Origin: JADKFD01 sp050250665
GTDB lineage: Bacteria; Pseudomonadota; Gammaproteobacteria; Xanthomonadales; SZUA-5
NCBI GenBank assembly: GCA_050250665.1
Contig: JBFWOF010000034.1
Span: 1 to 64,000 of the forward strand
Length of the DNA: 64,000 bases
Direction: 5' to 3'
Positions 43,399 through 51,819 of this stretch are shown here, in pieces (within the stretch, counting starts at the first letter, position 1; each line of letters opens with the position of its first letter). Under the pieces are notes generated by a model. It was not told the origin of the DNA and made no database searches. It saw nothing but the letters and a program-made list of their open reading frames with translations. A program made the position numbers and the translations under genes.

Positions 43399-44603
43399 GA
43401 ATCTCGCTGAAGATCGGCCTGCTGTTGGCAGTTGCGGGACTGGCCGCGTGCGCCAATGACCCCGATACGGCGCCGCCGATCGAGACCGTGGTGTCGGCAC
43501 CGCTGGAATTGCGCGTGGAAGCGCAGGGTGAGCTGCGCGCCGCCAAGTCGACGCCGCTGAACGTGCCGGGCACGCAATGGGCCCGGCGTCAGCTGCTGTG
43601 GATGGCGCCAGAGGGCAGCTTCGTCAAACAGGGTCAGACCATCGCCCGCTTCGCAGCGCCCCAGGGCAAGCTCGATCTGCTGGAGGCGCGCGCCAATCTG
43701 TTGCGCAACGCTCTGGCGCGACAGGGCAAGCTGGCCGAACTGGCGACGGGTTCGGCCAGGATCGATGCCGATCTGGCGCAGGTCGACACCGATCTCGGTA
43801 TCGCCTCGCGCTATGCCGACGCTGACATGGATTTTTTTGCCCGCAATGAATTGCTCGATGCCGTGCAGGATCAGGCATTCCTCGGCGAGAAGAAGGGCTT
43901 TCTCGGCTGGAAGCGCGATCAGACCGGTGAGCGCGGGTCAGCGGAACTGGCGGTGCTGGACAGCCAGCGCGCCAGCCAGCAGCAGACCGCGCAGGTACGA
44001 GAGGCTGATCTGGCGGCGCTGGAACTGATCGCGCCCAACGATGGGGTGTTCATGCTCAATGCCGACTGGTCGGGCGAGAAGCCGCGCGTCGGGGCGGCAC
44101 TCTGGGCCGGCAATGATTTCGGCAGCCTGCCCGATGCCAGTGAACTGGAGGTGCAGTTCGCGCTGACCCAGATCGATGCGGCCGGCGTCAAGGTCGGGGC
44201 AACGGTCGAGTTGCATCCGCTGGGCCGGCCCGATCAGAGCTTCAGCTCAGAAGTCAGCTGGGTGGCGGCCGCGGCGCAGGCCATCAGTCGCCAGAACCCG
44301 ATCAAGTATCTGCGCATGCGTGCCAAGGTGCCCAAGGATCAGGTCGCGGCACTGGGCCTGGTGCCCGGCCAGTCGCTGGTGGCACGCATCTATGCGGTAC
44401 GCACCGAGGTCGGCATTTCGGTACCGAATATCGCGCTGCTGACCGAAGGCGGCGAGAGCCTGGTCGAAGTCTGGGAGGACGGTCAGCGCGTGCGCCGGCC
44501 GGTGCGTCTGGGCGAGCGCGGTCTGGCCCGCAGCCAGATTCTGGAAGGACTGGCACCCGGTGATGCCGTGATTCTGACCCCGAAGAGCGAGCCCGCGGCA
44601 TGA
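43395..44603 (+). CDS. Lipoprotein periplasmic adaptor, second MFP subunit
   Basis: A 402-residue lipoprotein. The ATG at 43395 overlaps the previous stop, the signal peptide is MRISLKIGLLLAVAGLAAC, and the cysteine at 19 is in an LAAC lipobox. The adaptor domain starts LELRVEAQGELRAAKSTPLN, with the lipoyl-like half MAPEGSFVKQGQTIARFAAP and the return half ALELIAPNDGVFMLNADWSG around a helical hairpin. Barrel strands follow (VGATVELHPLGRPDQSF, VPGQSLVARIYAVRTEVG). The W-S-G-E-K-P motif parallels those in the preceding double adaptor, so three adaptor modules occur in two adjacent genes. It overlaps the permease start by ATGA. It probably forms a heteromeric adaptor with the previous product. 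Confidence 0.85.
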   Translation: MRISLKIGLLLAVAGLAACANDPDTAPPIETVVSAPLELRVEAQGELRAAKSTPLNVPGTQWARRQLLWMAPEGSFVKQGQTIARFAAPQGKLDLLEARANLLRNALARQGKLAELATGSARIDADLAQVDTDLGIASRYADADMDFFARNELLDAVQDQAFLGEKKGFLGWKRDQTGERGSAELAVLDSQRASQQQTAQVREADLAALELIAPNDGVFMLNADWSGEKPRVGAALWAGNDFGSLPDASELEVQFALTQIDAAGVKVGATVELHPLGRPDQSFSSEVSWVAAAAQAISRQNPIKYLRMRAKVPKDQVAALGLVPGQSLVARIYAVRTEVGISVPNIALLTEGGESLVEVWEDGQRVRRPVRLGERGLARSQILEGLAPGDAVILTPKSEPAA

Positions 44604-45826
44604 GTGTCTGGCGTGAGGCACTGGATGAATTGGGTCGGCGCAAGCTGCGTACCGGCCTGACCTTGCTCGGTCTGATCTTCGGCGTCGGCAGCATCGTTGC
44701 CATGCTCGGCGTCGGTGAGGGCTCGCGTCAGGAGGCACTGTCGCTGGTCGAAGGCCTGGGCCTGCGCAATCTGATCGTGCGCGCGCTGCCGCAGGACAGC
44801 GAGGCTCTGCGCGAGGTGCGCCTGCGCAGTCTGGGACTGACCCGCGCCGATGCCGAGGCGGCGCTGGCGGTGGTGCCCGGTGCCGAGGCCATCGCGGCGG
44901 AAAAGGAGATTCGCACGCATCAGGTCTACAGCGATCAGGGCAGCGGTGACGTCCAGGCCAGTGCGGTGTCGGCCAACTACTTTGATCTGGCCAGTCTGAA
45001 GGTGGATCAGGGGCGGGCGCTCAGCAATGCCGATGAGGACGCCCTGAAAGCGGTAGCTGTGCTCGGTTATCAGGCCGCCCGCAGCCTGTTTCCGCAGGGT
45101 TCGGCCCTGGGACAGTGGGTCAAGATCAATCACGCCTGGTTTGAGGTGGTGGGTGTGCTTGCCGACCGCGATCTGGCCAAGGATCAGTTCGAAGGCGTGC
45201 AACTGGGGCTGGAGGCCAATCGTGTGTTCGTGCCGCTGGCCAGCGCCCGCGAACGTCTGCGCTTCCAGCCGATGGAGGACGAGATCGATCGCTTCTGGCT
45301 GCGCGTGGCCGACCCCGAACAGATCGTCGGCGGCGCCCAGGTGATGGCGGCCCTGCTCGATCAGCGTCATGGCGGCATTGCCGATTACAGCCTGATCGTG
45401 CCGGCACAGCTGTATCGCCAGCATCAGCAGACCCAGCGCATCTTCCGTTTCGTGATGGCCGCAATTGCCGGCGTCAGTCTGCTGGTGGGCGGTATCGGCA
45501 TCATGAACATCATGCTGGCCAATGTGCTCGAACGCCGTCGGGAAATAGGGCTGCTGCGCGCCATCGGTGCCCGCAGGCGCCACATCATCGATCAGTTCCT
45601 GCGCGAAACCGCCCTGATCTGCGGCATCGGTGCATTGCTGGGCCTGGTCTTCGGCGGTCTGCTGGCCTATCTGATTGCCACCTTTGCCAGCTGGCCTGTG
45701 GCCTGGGCGCCGATTCCAGTGCTGCTGTCCGCTGCCGTGTGTGCGGCCGTGGGGCTGGGATTTGGTGTCTATCCGGCGCGGCAGGCGGCGGAACTGGATC
45801 CGATCGCGGCGCTGCGCAGCGATTGA
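44600..45826 (+). CDS. ABC transporter permease, MacB/FtsX family
   Basis: A 408-residue inner-membrane permease. The ATG overlaps the adaptor stop. The N-terminal helix (TGLTLLGLIFGVGSIVAMLG) is followed by a MacB_PCD periplasmic domain (residues 40-270). The C-terminal FtsX block has three helices (GVSLLVGGIGIMNIMLANVL, ERRREIGLLRAIGARR, GFGVYPARQAAELDPIAALR). It is a single MacB-like half without its own ATPase, so it should dimerise and use the ATPase encoded first in the operon. MacB systems export macrolides, enterotoxins or lipopeptides; the substrate here is unknown. Confidence 0.92.
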   Translation: MSVWREALDELGRRKLRTGLTLLGLIFGVGSIVAMLGVGEGSRQEALSLVEGLGLRNLIVRALPQDSEALREVRLRSLGLTRADAEAALAVVPGAEAIAAEKEIRTHQVYSDQGSGDVQASAVSANYFDLASLKVDQGRALSNADEDALKAVAVLGYQAARSLFPQGSALGQWVKINHAWFEVVGVLADRDLAKDQFEGVQLGLEANRVFVPLASARERLRFQPMEDEIDRFWLRVADPEQIVGGAQVMAALLDQRHGGIADYSLIVPAQLYRQHQQTQRIFRFVMAAIAGVSLLVGGIGIMNIMLANVLERRREIGLLRAIGARRRHIIDQFLRETALICGIGALLGLVFGGLLAYLIATFASWPVAWAPIPVLLSAAVCAAVGLGFGVYPARQAAELDPIAALRSD

Positions 45827-46299
45827 GCGGGATTCGGACCGTTTGCTGGCCCGGTAGATCCTGCCGAGCAAGCTCGGCACTACAAAGGCCACGTACACCG
45901 CAGCTTTGGTAGAGCGGAGCTTGCTCCGCTGCTGTGGCTGGGCTTTGGCTCTTGCCCCCGCGAGAAGCCCCGCTGAGCCGCTGCGCGGCACAGCGGGCTA
46001 CGAAAGCCGGGAACCATGGTCTGGTAGCCCGCACTGCGCGCAGCGCTGTCCGGGCGGTGACGCGGAAGAGCCCCGCTGAGCCGCTGCGCGGCACAGCGGG
46101 CTACGAAAGCGGCGCCCTCCCAAAGCTTCGGGGCGTTCTTGTAGCCCGAACTGCGCGCAGGAGCTTGCTCCGCTGCCCTGGCTGGGCTTTGCCCGGGAGC
46201 ACAAAGACCAAGGGCGGCCATTGGCCGCCCTTGGGGGTTCATCTGAAGCTTGTTCGGTGGAATCCCGGCTGGCGCCGGGCTTCCACCCTGCTTCATGCC
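45827..46299. repeat. Intergenic packed with palindromes
   Basis: Between convergent genes: small hairpins near 45858-45875 and 45909-45933 (GAGCAAGCTC-type), a half TAGCCCG element at 45962-46005, a full copy at 46024-46105 and another half at 46141-46160. The elements in this block are about 80% alike. A perfect 13-bp-arm palindrome at 46208-46234 is listed separately. Open frames through the block are artefacts. Confidence 0.8.
46208..46234 (-). terminator. Perfect palindrome downstream of the DUF11 protein gene
   Basis: CCAAGGGCGGCCA and its exact complement are separated by one base. Read on the minus strand it lies about 65 bases after the stop at 46300 and is followed by TCTTTG, a short pyrimidine run, so it may terminate that transcript. 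Confidence 0.5.
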
Positions 46300-48636
46300 T
46301 CAGCTGTTGCGGCGGACCGCGACGAAGCCGAGCAGGCCCAGCATCAGGCCGAGCAGGATCAGACCGTACTGGTTCAGGGTCGGAATACCTTCGACCGCGA
46401 AGCCCACCTGGACGCTGACGTTGCCAACGTTGTTGGTGGTCACAGGATCGGAGGTATCCGACACCGTGCTGGCATTGACCGCGGTGGCGCCCTGATTGTT
46501 GCTGTAGGCCACGACCTGCAGCGTGCGCGAGGCATTGACGGCGGTGGCGCCGGCCCAGGTGCAGGTGATCGCACCGGTGGTGCCCACCTGCGGCGTGGTG
46601 CAGGTGGCGCCGGTCGCCGTATGCGCGCTGTAGCGGAAGTCCGGGGTCAGCGTCATCGTGATCGACAGATTCTGCGCATCCGACGGGCCCAGATTCAGGC
46701 TGACCGCGGTAAAGGTCACCGGCTCATTGGTCAGCACTTCCAGCGAAGACGCGCTCAGCGTCAGCTGCAGATTGGCTTCTGCAACCACCGCGGTCGTGGT
46801 GCTGGCGCTGTTGTTACCTGCGACTGGATCCGGCGAGGCCGAACCCACGGTCGCCGTAGCGCTGATGCTGCTACCGTTCGGCGCCGAAGCCGAGACCGCG
46901 ACGGTGATGGTGGCCGTCTGCGAAGTGGTCGGCGCAATGCTGGTCGGGAAGGTGCAGACAATCGGCGAACCCGCACAGCTGCCGCCACCGGTGGTGCTGC
47001 CCGACACGAAGGTCGTGTTGGCCGGCACCGGCATCGTGACCGTCACACCGGTCGCATCGGACGGGCCGGCATTGGTCACCGTGGCGGTGTAGACCAGATT
47101 GGTGCCGGCAGTGACCGGATCAGGGGCGTCGGCGAGCGTGATCGACAGATCGGCCGAGGCATTGACAGTCGTCGTTGCCGTCGCGGTGTTGTCGCCCGGC
47201 GTCGGGTCAGGCGTCGTTGAGGCGGCAGTCGCGGTGGCACTCAGGCTGCCGGTGGTGGCCGGAGCCACTGCGGCGACAATGGTCGCACTGCGCACACCGG
47301 TCGGCGCGGTGGCTCCGGCAAAGGTGCAAACCACCGGGCTGGCGGCATTGCAGCTGCCACCCGCACTTGGCGTGGCCGACACAAAGCTGGTACCTGCCGG
47401 CAGCGGCAGGCTGATGCTGACGTCCTGTGCATCGGAGGGGCCGCCATTGGTGACGGTCGCGGTGTAGGTCAGATTGCTGCCGGCGGTGACCGGATCGGGG
47501 GCGTCGGTCAGCGTGATCGACAGGTCAGCGGACACCGCAATCGCCGTGTCTGCAGTCGCGCTGTCGTTCATCGGATCGGGATCGGTCGAGGTCGTGGTCA
47601 CGGTGCCGGTAGCGCTCAGGCTGCCGGTGGCGCTGGGCGGTACGTCGACGACCACGGTAGTAGTCCGGGCGGCGGCATTCGCCGTGGCGCCGGCCCAGGT
47701 GCAGCTCACCGTTCCGGAGGCGCCTACTGCTGGCGTAGTGCAGATGCCGCCGGCGCTCGGCGTCACCGAGACAAAGGTGGTGACGGCCGGCAGCGGCAGG
47801 TTGATGCTCACGTCCTGTGCATCACCAGGACCGTTGTTGGTCGCCGTGGCCACATAGGTCAGACTGGTACCGGCGTTGACCGGATCTGGGCTGTCGGTCA
47901 AGGTCAAGCTCAGGTCGGCGGCCGTCACGCCACTCGAGAAATTGTCGATGGTCGCCAAGCCAGCGGCAAAGCCGCCCATACCCACGCTGGTGCCCTCTGC
48001 CGCCGGCGCGCCGGTGCAGACATAGGTTTGCGTGGTGGCGCCGCCATCGATATTGGTCAGCTCCAGGGTCACGGTGCGGGCGGCGTCTACCGACACCCGC
48101 ATGTGGGCGCTGGTGAAGTTGGCGCTCAGGTTGCCAAATCCCAGGCCGAATGGCGCACCTGAATTGTTATTGCCGGTGTAGCAGCCGAAGCGGTCAAAAG
48201 CAGCGCCGCCGTTCGATTGCACCTTGACGAAGATGTTGCTGCTGCCAGCACCCTGATCGAGCACCGCCGCGACATAATCAACGCCAGCGCCGCTGAAAGC
48301 GATGTCCATTTCCACGACTGAGCTGACCCCGCCCACATACAAAGCCCTGCCAAGGGAACTGCCGTCGGCGGCATTGCTGACAATCGCAAAACTGCCGTTG
48401 ACCACCGACCAGCTGGGGCCGAGCGGACCATCGGCGCGGTTGAAATCGTCGAAGATCACGACGCCGGCCGGAAGGGATTGGCCGGGGGCAGGCAGTGTAG
48501 GCCCCGAGCTTTGTCCGGAGTATTCAGGCAGCGTGTAGTCAACGAGTGCCTGGGCGCGCGCCGCGGCGCTTGCGAAGCTCAACGCCGCCACCGCGGCTAT
48601 TGCCGCGCCGGGACGCAGCAAGGTCGAGAAATGCAT
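46300..48636 (-). CDS. Secreted DUF11 repeat protein with IPTL-CTERM sorting signal
   Basis: A 778-residue exported protein. The ATG at 48636 gives signal peptide MHFSTLLRPGAAIAAVAALS then FASAAARA. Residues 30-230 form a lectin-like choice-of-anchor domain (VVIFDDFNRADGPLGPSW, SNIFVKVQSNGGAAFDRFG). Four DUF11 repeats of about 120 residues follow, each beginning ADLSLTLTDSPDPVNAGTSL or close variants. Some contain the single-Cys pair SCTWAGAT / VCTFAGAT. The C-terminus is IPTLNQYGLILLGLMLGLLG then FVAVRRNS, an IPTL-CTERM tripartite signal (motif, TM helix, basic tail) recognised by exosortase-type systems. The longer open frame upstream of this ATG runs through a TAGCCCG repeat. Confidence 0.9.
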   Translation of the reverse strand: MHFSTLLRPGAAIAAVAALSFASAAARAQALVDYTLPEYSGQSSGPTLPAPGQSLPAGVVIFDDFNRADGPLGPSWSVVNGSFAIVSNAADGSSLGRALYVGGVSSVVEMDIAFSGAGVDYVAAVLDQGAGSSNIFVKVQSNGGAAFDRFGCYTGNNNSGAPFGLGFGNLSANFTSAHMRVSVDAARTVTLELTNIDGGATTQTYVCTGAPAAEGTSVGMGGFAAGLATIDNFSSGVTAADLSLTLTDSPDPVNAGTSLTYVATATNNGPGDAQDVSINLPLPAVTTFVSVTPSAGGICTTPAVGASGTVSCTWAGATANAAARTTTVVVDVPPSATGSLSATGTVTTTSTDPDPMNDSATADTAIAVSADLSITLTDAPDPVTAGSNLTYTATVTNGGPSDAQDVSISLPLPAGTSFVSATPSAGGSCNAASPVVCTFAGATAPTGVRSATIVAAVAPATTGSLSATATAASTTPDPTPGDNTATATTTVNASADLSITLADAPDPVTAGTNLVYTATVTNAGPSDATGVTVTMPVPANTTFVSGSTTGGGSCAGSPIVCTFPTSIAPTTSQTATITVAVSASAPNGSSISATATVGSASPDPVAGNNSASTTTAVVAEANLQLTLSASSLEVLTNEPVTFTAVSLNLGPSDAQNLSITMTLTPDFRYSAHTATGATCTTPQVGTTGAITCTWAGATAVNASRTLQVVAYSNNQGATAVNASTVSDTSDPVTTNNVGNVSVQVGFAVEGIPTLNQYGLILLGLMLGLLGFVAVRRNS

Positions 48637-49035
48637 GAGGGAGAATCCTGCTGGTGAATAACCCTTCGATGGTAGCGGAGTCGACGGTGCAGCACCACAC
48701 CGGGCGGCAGCGTGGGTCAATGGGGCTTCGACACTGGCTCGACAACTGCCAGGGTGTTGCCAAACTGCTGCGCCAGTCATTCTGGCGCGGCGAGCCGCCT
48801 CAGGACCGGCGAACCAGCAACACCCCCACGCCGGCTTGCCACAGCGACAACAATGTCCACGCCAGCAGCATGCCGCCGGCTTGTGTAGCCCGAAGTGCGC
48901 GCAGCGCTCTGCGGGCGGTGATGCGACGAGCCCCGGTGAGCCGCTGCGCGGCACACCAGGCTACGCGCAGCAGGCAAGTTCATGGCCCGTGGGCAGTTTA
49001 TGATCCGTGGCGAGCTTACGGAGATGGCCTGACTG
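48637..49035. other. Divergent intergenic with TAGCCCG palindrome
   Basis: The stretch next to 48637 should carry the DUF11 gene promoter, and the end near 49035 that of the SGNH hydrolase. A full TAGCCCG palindrome lies at 48885-48965 (GTAGCCCGAAGTGCGCGCAG to GGCACACCAGGCTAC). No other gene-like sequence was seen. Confidence 0.6.
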
Positions 49036-50844
49036 ATGCCCCTGTACCTGGCAACAGCGAAAGACGCGCGCCGGAAATTTCGGCGCGGCAACCCGCTGGC
49101 GGCGATTGCCGTGTTATCCCTCAGCGTGGGGCTGGCGCCACCGGCACTCGCCCAGAAACCGCAATCAGCGGCAGACCAGACGTGGTCGGCGAATCGCGGC
49201 GATTATCCGTGGAATTACCCGGGCACCCTGACCCGCAGCACCCGCGGCGCCGTGATCAGCGGCGCCTGCAGTGCGGTCACGGCCGTGCCGAGGGTGCTTA
49301 TCGCCGGCGACAGCTGGGCCCAGTTCATGTGGGATGACGATGCCCACAACCAGATCTTCGATCGCTTCGGCCAGTCCGACAAGCGCGCGGTCAGCCGTTC
49401 GCTGGGTTCCAATCCGGGCGCGGGCTACAGCGGACTGGAGTACGCCGTGTCCGGCAGCGAGGCCCGCGAATGGGTCAACACGGCCAGCTATCCGTGGATC
49501 GCCAATGTCGTGTCCGAGCTCAATGCGCTCACCAGCATCGATACCGTGGTCTTCAGTCTGGGTGGCAACGATGTGCTCGCCGGCAAGTCCGGCGGTGGCT
49601 GGTACAAGGACATGGATCTGGATGTGCCGGGTTCGGAGGCGGCATTGTTCCAGCGCATCCTGGCCGACAGCAGCAGCATCGTGTCAGCCTTTGCCGCCGT
49701 GCGTTCGAACCTGGATGTGCTGGTGTCCAGCTACGAGTACCCGAACTTCAATGTCTCGCCGCTGTGGTGCTGGATCTACGCCTGCCCCAAGCGCAATGAT
49801 CTGAGCCGTGATCCAGCCAATGCGCTGGTCACGGATGCCGAACTGAACGCCCTTAATCTGGCAGTCGAATCGCGCCGCATCGTCTGGACCAACAGCAATC
49901 CGCGTCTGTACTTCGATCACGGCGTGGGCGAGATGCATCACTACTACGGCGACGGCCAGACGGCGCCCGGGCTGCTGCCCCGTCCGGGCCAGCAGGCCCC
50001 CGACTATCTGCCCATTCCGGGTGGCAATCCCAGCCGGCCCAGCTTGCGCGAGAATTTCCGCGTCAGCTCGGGCATCCCTGCCGATCCGATCCATCTGGAT
50101 CAGGAAGGCTATCTGTACAAGGTGGCGGTGCAGACCGAAAGCTATTTCTTTCCACGCTTTCGCGGCGCGGTCTCCCTCAGCCTGAGCTCGCAGGGCGGTG
50201 TCTTCGATGGCTGGACCGATGGTGTGGCCTTGGGCAACGACAGCATCCAGGTGGGCGACGACGGCGCCCGCCTGCGCTACGGCATCGTGTCGGTCGACAC
50301 CAGCGCCATTCCGCCGGGCGCCGAGATCGCGTCAGCCAGTCTGTATCTGCTGCAGGACACGCGCAGCGGCAGCAATCCCTTCGTGAGCGGCAGCCTGGGT
50401 GCGCCGCGCGTCGATATTGCCGCCAGTTTCGGCGCGCCCGAACTGGAGCTGAGCGATGCCAGCGCGCCGGCGACGGCCAGCGATGTCGGCTGCGCCATCG
50501 GCTCGGCGAACAACCCCTATGACGCGCTGCGCATCGATCTGACGCCGGCCGGATTGGCGGCCATCAATCGCGGTGGCATCACCCAGTTCCGGATCGCCTT
50601 CAGCCAGGTCGATCCCGGCGTGAACCGGGTGCAGTTCAAGGATGGCGATGCCGTGCTTGCGGCTGCCGAACTGCGCCAAACCGTCGAGTACGTCGATGAG
50701 CTGCAGCCCGACGGAACCATTCGTCCCCGGGCAGTACTGGGCGGTGCGCTGGTCCATCGTGGGCTGGCCGAGGCCACCGGCAGTGCCAAGCCCTTTCTCG
50801 ATGTACGCTACACCGCGCCGCTGTTCCAGGATGGATTCGAATGA
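49036..50844 (+). CDS. Secreted SGNH/GDSL-type hydrolase with C-terminal beta domain and GFE tail
   Basis: A 602-residue exported protein. The ATG at 49036 gives a basic n-region (DARRKFRRG) and core (LAAIAVLSLSVGLAPPALA). SGNH blocks: block I VLIAGDSWAQFMWDD (Ser nucleophile), block III-like SLGGNDVLAG (Asn), and the Asp-x-x-His dyad in DPIHLDQEGYLYK. The last 220 residues (SLSLSSQGGVFDGWTDG, DDGARLRYGIVSVDTSAIP) form a beta-sandwich typical of the DNRLRE/carbohydrate-binding type seen on secreted hydrolases. The C-terminus is APLFQDGFE. SGNH enzymes cut esters of lipids or sugars. The gene is coupled by ATGA to a small membrane protein. Confidence 0.82.
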   Translation: MPLYLATAKDARRKFRRGNPLAAIAVLSLSVGLAPPALAQKPQSAADQTWSANRGDYPWNYPGTLTRSTRGAVISGACSAVTAVPRVLIAGDSWAQFMWDDDAHNQIFDRFGQSDKRAVSRSLGSNPGAGYSGLEYAVSGSEAREWVNTASYPWIANVVSELNALTSIDTVVFSLGGNDVLAGKSGGGWYKDMDLDVPGSEAALFQRILADSSSIVSAFAAVRSNLDVLVSSYEYPNFNVSPLWCWIYACPKRNDLSRDPANALVTDAELNALNLAVESRRIVWTNSNPRLYFDHGVGEMHHYYGDGQTAPGLLPRPGQQAPDYLPIPGGNPSRPSLRENFRVSSGIPADPIHLDQEGYLYKVAVQTESYFFPRFRGAVSLSLSSQGGVFDGWTDGVALGNDSIQVGDDGARLRYGIVSVDTSAIPPGAEIASASLYLLQDTRSGSNPFVSGSLGAPRVDIAASFGAPELELSDASAPATASDVGCAIGSANNPYDALRIDLTPAGLAAINRGGITQFRIAFSQVDPGVNRVQFKDGDAVLAAAELRQTVEYVDELQPDGTIRPRAVLGGALVHRGLAEATGSAKPFLDVRYTAPLFQDGFE

Positions 50845-51323
50845 GCACAGGATTCTGGTCCAGAGACCGCAACATCATGGCCGGCGCCTGCGCCCTGGTG
50901 GGCCTGGCAACCGGCTTGTGGCTGGCGCTAGGCAGCGCCGGTGACGGCTACTGGATGTTCCTGATCGCAGCGCCGCTGGCCGCATACGCCACGGCCGCCT
51001 TGTGCTGGTGGTCGTTGCTGGAGCGACCGGGCATTCATAGCCGGAAGCAGGCCGCCATCGCCGGAGCGTTGGCGGGCGTCGCTGCGCACTATCCCTGCTG
51101 GTGGTTGCTGATGCTCGGAAACTACGTGTTTTCCTTCGTGTCGACCGGCACCATCGACACCTCCGATGCTGGCCCCATCGGACCTCTGAGCGCCTTCTGG
51201 GCGGCCGCGGTGTATTCCATGTTCAGCCTGCTGTTCGTCGGCTGGGTGACCGCGCCGGCGGGCGCACTGATCGGAGTGCTGGTGGCGCACTGGCGTTTTC
51301 GTCCGGCGGAGTCGGTCGCGTAG
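50841..51323 (+). CDS. Small polytopic membrane protein
   Basis: A 160-residue protein starting at ATG 50841 in an ATGA overlap with the SGNH hydrolase gene, so the two are translated together. It has four TM helices (IMAGACALVGLATGLWLALG, MFLIAAPLAAYATAALCWWS, AIAGALAGVAAHYPCWWLLM, WAAAVYSMFSLLFVGWVTAP). Conserved-looking cysteines/tryptophans fall in the second and third helices. No family was recognised. It may assist export or membrane placement of the hydrolase, but that rests only on the overlap. Confidence 0.7.
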   Translation: MSTGFWSRDRNIMAGACALVGLATGLWLALGSAGDGYWMFLIAAPLAAYATAALCWWSLLERPGIHSRKQAAIAGALAGVAAHYPCWWLLMLGNYVFSFVSTGTIDTSDAGPIGPLSAFWAAAVYSMFSLLFVGWVTAPAGALIGVLVAHWRFRPAESVA

Positions 51324-51517
51324 CCGGAGGCCTAGACCAGTCTACAAATCCGGATCTTGCGCCGATTCGGGACGCTACAGACTTCCACAATGCTGTCGGA
51401 TTCCCCGAGGCGATCGCGGATCAGCTCTGTGGAGGGCGCCGCGCTGCGGCGCCGCTCTTGCTGTGATGATGATCAAGAGCGGCCGCGCAGGCGCGCGGCC
51501 CTCCGAAAGTCGGCGCT

Positions 51518-51596
51518 GAAGTAGGTTGGGCTAAGCGCAGCGTGCCCAACGTCGGGGCCCACTGTTGGGCACGCTGCGCTTAGCCCAACCTACTTC
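51518..51596. repeat. Perfect 33-bp inverted repeat (GTAGGTTGGG family)
   Basis: The left arm 51518-51550 (GAAGTAGGTTGGGCTAAGCG...) is the exact reverse complement of 51564-51596, with a 13-base spacer. A degenerate copy lies at 21076-21110. It is long enough to fold into a very stable RNA hairpin and may stop transcription from both sides. Confidence 0.92.
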
Positions 51597-51781
51597 ACGG
51601 CCCGCGCGTAGTGACGCGCCGACTCAGATGACTTGCCATGGAGTCGCGGGAATCCGAGACGCCATCGCGGACGGAGTCCGCTCCCACATTCAGAGATCAG
51701 TGGCGCCCCTGTGGGAGCGGCTTCAGCCGCGAACGCCTTTCACCGCACCGCCCGGACGCGGGGTCCGGGCGGCGGTTCCGA

Positions 51782-51816
51782 CAACCAGCAACCAGCAACC
51801 AGCAACCAGCAACCAG
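51782..51816. repeat. Heptamer tandem array, 5 copies
   Basis: Five perfect CAACCAG units end at 51816, and the stop codon of the minus-strand hydrolase (TGA, 51822-51820) begins 3 bp later. In that transcript the array reads as GGTTGCT repeats. The unit differs by one or two bases from those at 5662-5773, and the distance to the stop codon is the same. Confidence 0.95.
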
Positions 51817-51819
51817 CCC

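Larger units (their letters stand above)
51324..51819. repeat. Intergenic block of four repeat elements
   Basis: From left to right: 51430-51503, a GGAGGGCGCCGCGC...GCGCGGCCCTCC palindrome related to the unit at 22880-22950; 51518-51596, a perfect inverted repeat with 33-bp arms; 51664-51733, a REP pair of the GTGGGAGCGG family; and 51782-51816, the second heptamer array. The downstream gene is on the opposite strand, so the block lies between convergent 3' ends. Confidence 0.85.

Noticed and set aside
48637..48954. Upstream extension of the DUF11 protein
   Set aside because: The extra residues come from a TAGCCCG palindrome and non-coding sequence. The ATG at 48636 starts a clear signal peptide.
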